DNA from: Parachlamydiaceae bacterium
GTDB taxonomy: Bacteria > Chlamydiota > Chlamydiia > Chlamydiales > Parachlamydiaceae
Direction: 5' to 3'
Length of the DNA stretch: 11,154 bases
NCBI GenBank assembly: GCA_013815395.1
Contig: JACDGH010000062.1
Span: 1 to 11,154 of the forward strand
Both the position numbers and the translations under genes were made by a program. The notes beneath the pieces are model-generated. The model saw only the letters and a program-made list of their open reading frames with translations, had not been told where the DNA came from and did not search any database. Positions 7,004-11,154 of this stretch are shown piece by piece (position 1 is the first letter of the stretch; the number at the start of each line of letters is the position of its first letter).

Positions 7004-7450
7004 ATGCACAAAAATACGATATACCGCGCTTTCTTACTAGCCGTTATTCTGGTTACCTTATGGTATAGTGGAATCGCGATATATCGTTATTATAACTATG
7101 GGCGTTTAACCGCTCAGGCGTCATTAACATCTTCGGAATGGCAAATTCAAGAAGTGGCTGAGGATGAATTTTATCTTGAGGCTACCTATAAATTTTCTGT
7201 GCGGCAGCAAGTTTATGCAGGCCGTACTAGTTGGCCGCGCGAGTTCTATCGAAACCGCTGGGCGGCCGAAAAAGATATTCCGTATGTCCAAAAGCATCAT
7301 AGTGTAGTGTGGTATCAGCCCTCTAATCCCACGCATTCTTCCTTACAAAAAAAATTTCCACTCAAAGAATGCCTTTCTGCCATTGTGCTGTGGGGTCTGC
7401 TGCTTTATTTTACGTGGCTAGGCTTTTATATCACTCGATTCAAACCTTAG
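7004..7450 (+). CDS. small two-pass membrane protein, DUF3592-like
   Basis: The 148-residue product has a hydrophobic helix at about residues 8-28 (AFLLAVILVTLWYSGIAIY), a polar middle of about 95 residues, and a second helix at about 123-143 (LSAIVLWGLLLYFTWLGFYI). The middle part, with alternating strands and VVWYQPSNPTHSSL at 101-114, resembles the V-x-Y-x-P-x-x-P-x-x-S-x-L signature of DUF3592 membrane proteins, whose biochemical role is not known. The soluble part is predicted to lie on one side of the inner membrane, probably outside. The start is supported by AAGGA at 6995-6999, four bases before ATG, and by the 13-bp gap after the pseudouridine synthase gene. The functional link with that gene is unclear. 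An 18-bp palindrome lies directly after the stop. Confidence 0.7.
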   Translation: MHKNTIYRAFLLAVILVTLWYSGIAIYRYYNYGRLTAQASLTSSEWQIQEVAEDEFYLEATYKFSVRQQVYAGRTSWPREFYRNRWAAEKDIPYVQKHHSVVWYQPSNPTHSSLQKKFPLKECLSAIVLWGLLLYFTWLGFYITRFKP

Positions 7451-7457
7451 ATGCTTC

Positions 7458-7475
7458 ATTTTGCGATCGCAAAAT
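7458..7475. repeat. 18-bp perfect palindrome around GCGATCGC
   Basis: ATTTTGCGATCGCAAAAT reads the same on both strands and starts 8 bases after the stop of the DUF3592-like gene. As RNA it would form a 7-bp stem with a GATC loop; a T-rich stretch (GGGTTTTCTTG, 7483-7493) follows at a distance. It may be a weak terminator for the plus-strand operon or a protein-binding dyad. Confidence 0.6.
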
Positions 7476-7508
7476 CCAGTTGGGTTTTCTTGTAAAAAAG
7501 GCTAACAG

Positions 7509-7750
7509 GAAATAGAAGAAAATAGATCATAAGCTTTTGGCGAAGCCCCTGGAGTGCGTCTGCTCTGCAGCGCCCTTCAATTCAGGAGGTCCATTGAAGC
7601 GGAATACAATGATTCGCAATAAAGTTTTCTTAACTTTTGTCCTCTTATACGACATACCAAGGCGCTTAGAATAATGAATTGAAGGGCGCAGCGAAGCTGA
7701 CGCACTCCAGGGGCCTCGCCAAAGACATATGATCTATTTCCTGCTATTTC
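7509..7750. mobile_element. 242-bp inverted-repeat element: MITE-like or giant bidirectional hairpin
   Basis: Two 76-base arms, 7509-7584 and 7675-7750, are complementary at 66 of 76 positions without any gap; the unpaired loop is 90 bases (7585-7674). The best-conserved stretches are AAATAGATCAT, CCCCTGGAGTGCGTC and GCGCCCTTCAATTCA. The outer end touches the stop codon of the large minus-strand gene (7749-7751). The region lies between two convergent genes. Long gap-free terminal inverted repeats around a short non-coding core suggest a miniature inverted-repeat element, but no target-site duplication is seen at the borders and no second copy lies in this window. A double-sided transcription stop is the main alternative, although no T-run follows either arm. 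Confidence 0.6.
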
Positions 7751-10700
7751 AATAAGAATAGCCTCCTTGAAACATCATATAAACAACGGGATGTCGCATG
7801 GCTATGCGATAACCCTGCTCGCTTTTAAATAGAATAGTAAACAATTCAAAGGCTCTTTTTCGAACTTCCTCATCTATGCTTGTTAGACGTTCGCTTGCCA
7901 ATTTTTCCACTGTAGCATATCCTATGTCTTTACTGAAAAGTTCATTAATTAGGCGTTTACCTTCTGAGCCGAAATCCTGTCCTGTGAGAATACTTAAACT
8001 TGCACATGTTGCTGCTGCATTATATCCAAAGCCTTTATCGAAAAGAAGGATAATTAAATTAAAAGTTTCTTGATCAATAGATCCGTTTGCTAACGCCAAT
8101 GTGGCTAATGTTTCAGCGACTGTATCTGCTGATCGATAACCCTCTCCCCTATTAATAAGCTCTTCAAATAGCCTAATGGCATGAGTTTTCACATAAACAC
8201 TACTATCCGTTATGGCAAAAAGGACGGCTTGCTCGGCTGTAGTGTACGACTTTCCATTTAATACAAGCGCTTTTAGTAACATAAGAGCTGTTGTGCGATA
8301 TTCCCAGTCTGCATTATGTAAAGCTGCATTGCTAGCCATTTCTGCAGCATCAAAGCCTTCATTCAATCTAAAAATAAGTTTAAATAAAGTTAATGCTTTA
8401 TCCCGGCGAAACCAATTTGGGTTCAAGATCTCTTGACTTAAAGCTGTTGCAGCAGTTGAATATCCTTTTCCTTTTTCAAAAAGAATGGAATATAGATCCC
8501 AGGCACTTTCCCTTATTGAAAAATTTGAATTTATTAGTCCCACGCTTGCTACAGCTTCTGCCTCGGCATAACCCTGACCTTTATTTAAAAGAATGTTGAA
8601 GAGATTATAGGCCTGTTTATAAAAAAGAGTATTGGCATCAGTTAATGTGGTGCTAGCAGCTTTGGTAGCTGCAACATACCCCTCTCCTTTTTGAACAAGA
8701 TCCTCAAATAACTGAAAGGCCTTAGAGCGAATGTCATTATCTGAATCTATTACTCCCGCGCTTGCCGCGGCTGTCGCTGCGGCATACCCTGTCCCTTTTT
8801 GAACCAGAAGCCCAAACAAAGCTAAAGCATTGTTGCGAACGTCCTTATCTAAATCTGATATTCCGGCCATGGCCGCTTTTTCTGCTGCCCCATTTTGTAT
8901 AAAATTTCCCCTTAAAAGGGTGATATGCAACTCTAGGACTGTACGGCGAACGCCACTATTTGAACTTTTTAACGCCTCTTCAGCAACTGTTGCTGCGACG
9001 TTATATCCCGCTTTCTTCATAAAAAGTTGATCAAACAATTCGAGGGCACTATTGCGAACCATATAGTCTGAGTCTACTACACCGGCACTTGCGGCTGTGG
9101 CTGCTGCAGCATATCCTTTTCCCTTTTTAACAAGAGCATTAAATATCTTTAAAGCACTCAGACGAATATCTAAATGGGGATCTTTCATCCCCTCAATGGC
9201 TGCTGCTTCGGCTGTGGCATACCCTTGCCCATTTTCAATAAGGACAGTGAGTAGATCAAAAGAACTCTGGCGCACATTTGGATCAGGATTGGTTACTCCT
9301 TGGTCGGCTACAGCTTCCGCCAACGTATAACTAATTCCTTTCTTTATAAGTGCTTTAAATAAGTTAACAGCACTCAAAAGCACACCATCGTCTAAATCTT
9401 TCATCCCTGCGCGGGCTGCTATTTCCGCTGCCGCAAGTCCACTATCATTATCAACAAGGGCTATAAATAAATCGATAGCTCCTTGACGAACATTTTTATT
9501 TACCTCTTTCATCCCTTCCATAGCTGCTGTTTCTGCAGTCGCATGCCCGATGCCCCTCTGAAATAATGCATCAAATAGTAACAAAGTATTGGAACGAACG
9601 CCTGCATCTAAGTTTTTAATTCCCTCAATTGCAGCTGTTTCTGCTGTAGCATATCCCCTTCCTTTTTCATAGAGATTAGTAAATATTTGCGCAGCGTTAG
9701 TGTGAATCCTACTATCTTTATCTAATATTCCTTTAGCGGCGGCTTTTTCGGCCGCATCGTACGCTTTATCATTAGCAACAAGAATTCGAAACAACTCAAA
9801 AGCAGTAAGGCGAATTTCAGGATTGTCGTTTGATACTCCTTTACTAGCTGCTATTTCTGCCTCAACATATCCTTTTTGTTCCCAAATAAGGTCCCGAAAT
9901 AGACTTCTAGCGCTTGTGCGAACTTCTTCGTCTGCATTCATCATTCCCTCGCCGGCCACAGAGGCAAGCATAAGATTAATTTCTTTGTCATTTAGTAAAA
10001 GACATTGTTTGTATATATTTCTTTCAAATAGAAATTTTAAGTTTCTATCTTTAATGATAGATTTCCAAAAGTTAGTGATTTCAGTTTTCGTGCTCTTTAG
10101 TCTATTTAAGGCCCCTTCGATCCCTTGTGTCTCAAGTCTAGGATCAAGGCTCATATCTAATAAAAATTTCCATTGCTCCATTGCAGCTGGAATGGATTGA
10201 AGATCTTTGATTTTCCAGGAAAAACTCAATTCTTGGTCGGAGATGCGTATAGGCTCAGAGAGAGGCAATACGCCTAACTTATCGAGGGTCCATAAATTAG
10301 TGCGGCCACTTTCCCAACGCGTGCGCGCTAGGCCTAATAAAAAGCCTTTAAGAGCGATCTCATTTGTAGCCTTATCAAAATGCAGCCACATTTGCGCGGC
10401 GTGACTTCTCAAGGGGATGTTATATTTGACTATGACGGCTTCATTGCCTATTTCAAATCCCATTCTTTGAAATTTTCTTCCAAAAGGCGCAGTATTGAAA
10501 TCTTTTAATATTCCCTTTAATAAATCAGGAAGCAAAGCTTGTTGCAAAAGTCCGTCATCGTATAATTGATTATTACTGTTGGTGACAATGGCTATAAGAT
10601 TTTGATGAATAAGAGTGAACATATCTTCTATATGCTCAGGAAAATGTCTTTCAAAGGCAGTTGCCGAACCAATCATTGCTGCCACAACGCTGAAGCGAGG

Positions 10701-11154
10701 TGATGGGCGTAAATGGTTGGTATCATTTTCAGGTAGATCCTTAAATAAGATTTCCATGCGATCCAAATAATTAGATAGAGGCCAGTCTTCATGCCAAGGA
10801 ATGGTCACGGGATCGGCTATATTTTTCCCCCAGTCTAGAAGAAGATTCAAATAAGGCTGTAGCATTCTTTTAAATAAACGCACTTGTTCTTCGGGCTTCC
10901 AAGCAGAACTCATTTTCATGGCTTTTATGGACAGATCATAGGTGTCTACAAGCTCTTGCATAACCTTAAGAGCTAAAGTTTTGCTCATAGGGGAACTGCG
11001 CTTCAATTGTTCAGCTAAGGAGTCTGCATTGCCCACTTTGATCTGAGAATTAAGCACGTTTACTTGGCTTTGCAGCCAGTTCCAACCATCTTCAAAACTC
11101 TTGGGATCACTGAATAGATCGATATTATCCTGGCTATCTTTTAGCGTTTGATGC
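7749..11154 (-). CDS. large HEAT-like repeat protein, N-terminus beyond window
   Basis: At least 1,134 residues are visible. The frame starts with GTG at 11057 if read alone, but the 32 codons upstream are also open to the right edge and look like coding sequence (KDSQDNIDLFSDPKSFEDGW), so the true start is probably outside. Counting from that GTG, residues 1-360 form a mostly helical region I do not recognise. A degenerate unit at 361-395 is followed by 19 repeats of about 36 residues at 396-1081. The repeat starts G-Y-x-x-A-x-x-A-A, continues with D-x-D-x-x-V-R and A-L-x-L-F, and ends L-x-x-K-G. This pattern is HEAT-like: two helices per unit, giving an alpha-solenoid for protein binding. 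No membrane helix or enzyme motif is seen. The spacing also resembles Sel1 (36 residues), but the D..VR..AL pattern argues against it. The role is unknown; a host-directed or scaffolding function is conjecture. Confidence 0.8.
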   Translation of the reverse strand, partial: HQTLKDSQDNIDLFSDPKSFEDGWNWLQSQVNVLNSQIKVGNADSLAEQLKRSSPMSKTLALKVMQELVDTYDLSIKAMKMSSAWKPEEQVRLFKRMLQPYLNLLLDWGKNIADPVTIPWHEDWPLSNYLDRMEILFKDLPENDTNHLRPSPRFSVVAAMIGSATAFERHFPEHIEDMFTLIHQNLIAIVTNSNNQLYDDGLLQQALLPDLLKGILKDFNTAPFGRKFQRMGFEIGNEAVIVKYNIPLRSHAAQMWLHFDKATNEIALKGFLLGLARTRWESGRTNLWTLDKLGVLPLSEPIRISDQELSFSWKIKDLQSIPAAMEQWKFLLDMSLDPRLETQGIEGALNRLKSTKTEITNFWKSIIKDRNLKFLFERNIYKQCLLLNDKEINLMLASVAGEGMMNADEEVRTSARSLFRDLIWEQKGYVEAEIAASKGVSNDNPEIRLTAFELFRILVANDKAYDAAEKAAAKGILDKDSRIHTNAAQIFTNLYEKGRGYATAETAAIEGIKNLDAGVRSNTLLLFDALFQRGIGHATAETAAMEGMKEVNKNVRQGAIDLFIALVDNDSGLAAAEIAARAGMKDLDDGVLLSAVNLFKALIKKGISYTLAEAVADQGVTNPDPNVRQSSFDLLTVLIENGQGYATAEAAAIEGMKDPHLDIRLSALKIFNALVKKGKGYAAAATAASAGVVDSDYMVRNSALELFDQLFMKKAGYNVAATVAEEALKSSNSGVRRTVLELHITLLRGNFIQNGAAEKAAMAGISDLDKDVRNNALALFGLLVQKGTGYAAATAAASAGVIDSDNDIRSKAFQLFEDLVQKGEGYVAATKAASTTLTDANTLFYKQAYNLFNILLNKGQGYAEAEAVASVGLINSNFSIRESAWDLYSILFEKGKGYSTAATALSQEILNPNWFRRDKALTLFKLIFRLNEGFDAAEMASNAALHNADWEYRTTALMLLKALVLNGKSYTTAEQAVLFAITDSSVYVKTHAIRLFEELINRGEGYRSADTVAETLATLALANGSIDQETFNLIILLFDKGFGYNAAATCASLSILTGQDFGSEGKRLINELFSKDIGYATVEKLASERLTSIDEEVRKRAFELFTILFKSEQGYRIAMRHPVVYMMFQGGYSY
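7815..9872 (-). repeat. tandem array of 19 diverged 108-bp coding units
   Basis: Units of 36 codons follow one another with almost no spacing (686 residues for 19 units; small insertions near units 10 and 17). Units 3, 4 and 7 are most alike at their starts (GYATAETAAIEGIK, GHATAETAAMEGMK, GYATAEAAAIEGMK), as are units 8 and 11 (GYAAAATAASAGVVDSD and GYAAATAAASAGVIDSD). Others keep only the A, D, R and L/F positions. The array is therefore old, with some later internal duplication or homogenisation. Confidence 0.85.

Noticed and set aside
7501..7760. Target-site duplication at the borders of the inverted-repeat element
   Set aside because: The bases outside the two arms (CTAACAG on the left, AATAAGA on the right) do not match, so no duplication can be claimed.
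7815..9872. Regular 108-bp periodicity that could suggest a CRISPR-like or satellite array
   Set aside because: The period is exactly 36 codons in one open frame, the repeats are diverged at DNA level and conserved as protein, and there are no constant repeat/variable spacer boundaries.
7749..9977. Sel1-type repeats as the identity of the 36-residue units
   Set aside because: The Sel1 signature with G-x-G-V and W-Y-x-K-A-A is absent, while D-x-D-x-x-V-R and A-L-x-L-F positions fit HEAT-like units.
9823..10200. 125-codon plus-strand open frame
   Set aside because: It lies fully inside the minus-strand repeat-protein gene and has no recognisable domain or binding site; it is a shadow frame.

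Overview
The window looks like a piece of a Chlamydiota chromosome, most likely an amoeba-associated, Parachlamydia-like lineage. This is an inference from gene content: an McsA/McsB-like pair in which the McsB partner is strongly divergent in the way I recall for chlamydial homologues, a standard bacterial S20 gene, AT-rich coding sequence, and a very large solenoid-repeat protein of a kind common in amoeba symbionts. No rRNA, tRNA, CRISPR or transposase gene is seen.

Layout. Positions 1-4879 hold five plus-strand genes packed like an operon. They are the C-terminal part of an SDR/DUF2867 protein (cut by the left edge), a MidA/NDUFAF7-like SAM methyltransferase overlapping it by 8 bp, an McsA-like zinc-finger/UVR protein, an McsB-like phosphagen-kinase homologue overlapping mcsA by 14 bp, and a CDP-glycerol-glycerophosphotransferase-family protein. 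Positions 4881-5943 hold two minus-strand genes: a LicC-like nucleotidyltransferase, meeting the previous gene tail to tail with one base between stops, and rpsT (ribosomal protein S20). A long hairpin lies between these two, and rpsT has a near-consensus sigma-70-type promoter. Positions 5944-6153 are a divergent promoter region. Positions 6154-7450 hold a plus-strand pair: an RluA-family pseudouridine synthase and a small two-pass membrane protein with DUF3592-like features. Positions 7451-7748 have no gene but carry an 18-bp perfect palindrome and two 76-bp arms of an inverted repeat around a 90-bp loop. From 7749 to the right edge runs one minus-strand gene, still open at the edge, coding for a protein of more than 1,130 residues with about 20 copies of a 36-residue HEAT-like repeat.

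How the parts may work together. McsA and McsB normally form an arginine-kinase complex that marks proteins for ClpCP. Here McsA keeps its four CxxC pairs, but McsB has lost almost every residue that binds ATP or catalyses transfer, so the pair may be a non-catalytic adaptor. The CDP-alcohol phosphotransferase and the LicC-like cytidylyltransferase are neighbours and could supply consecutive steps of a polyol-phosphate or phosphocholine-like decoration. The rest is ordinary translation and RNA modification, plus the repeat protein, whose function cannot be read from the sequence.
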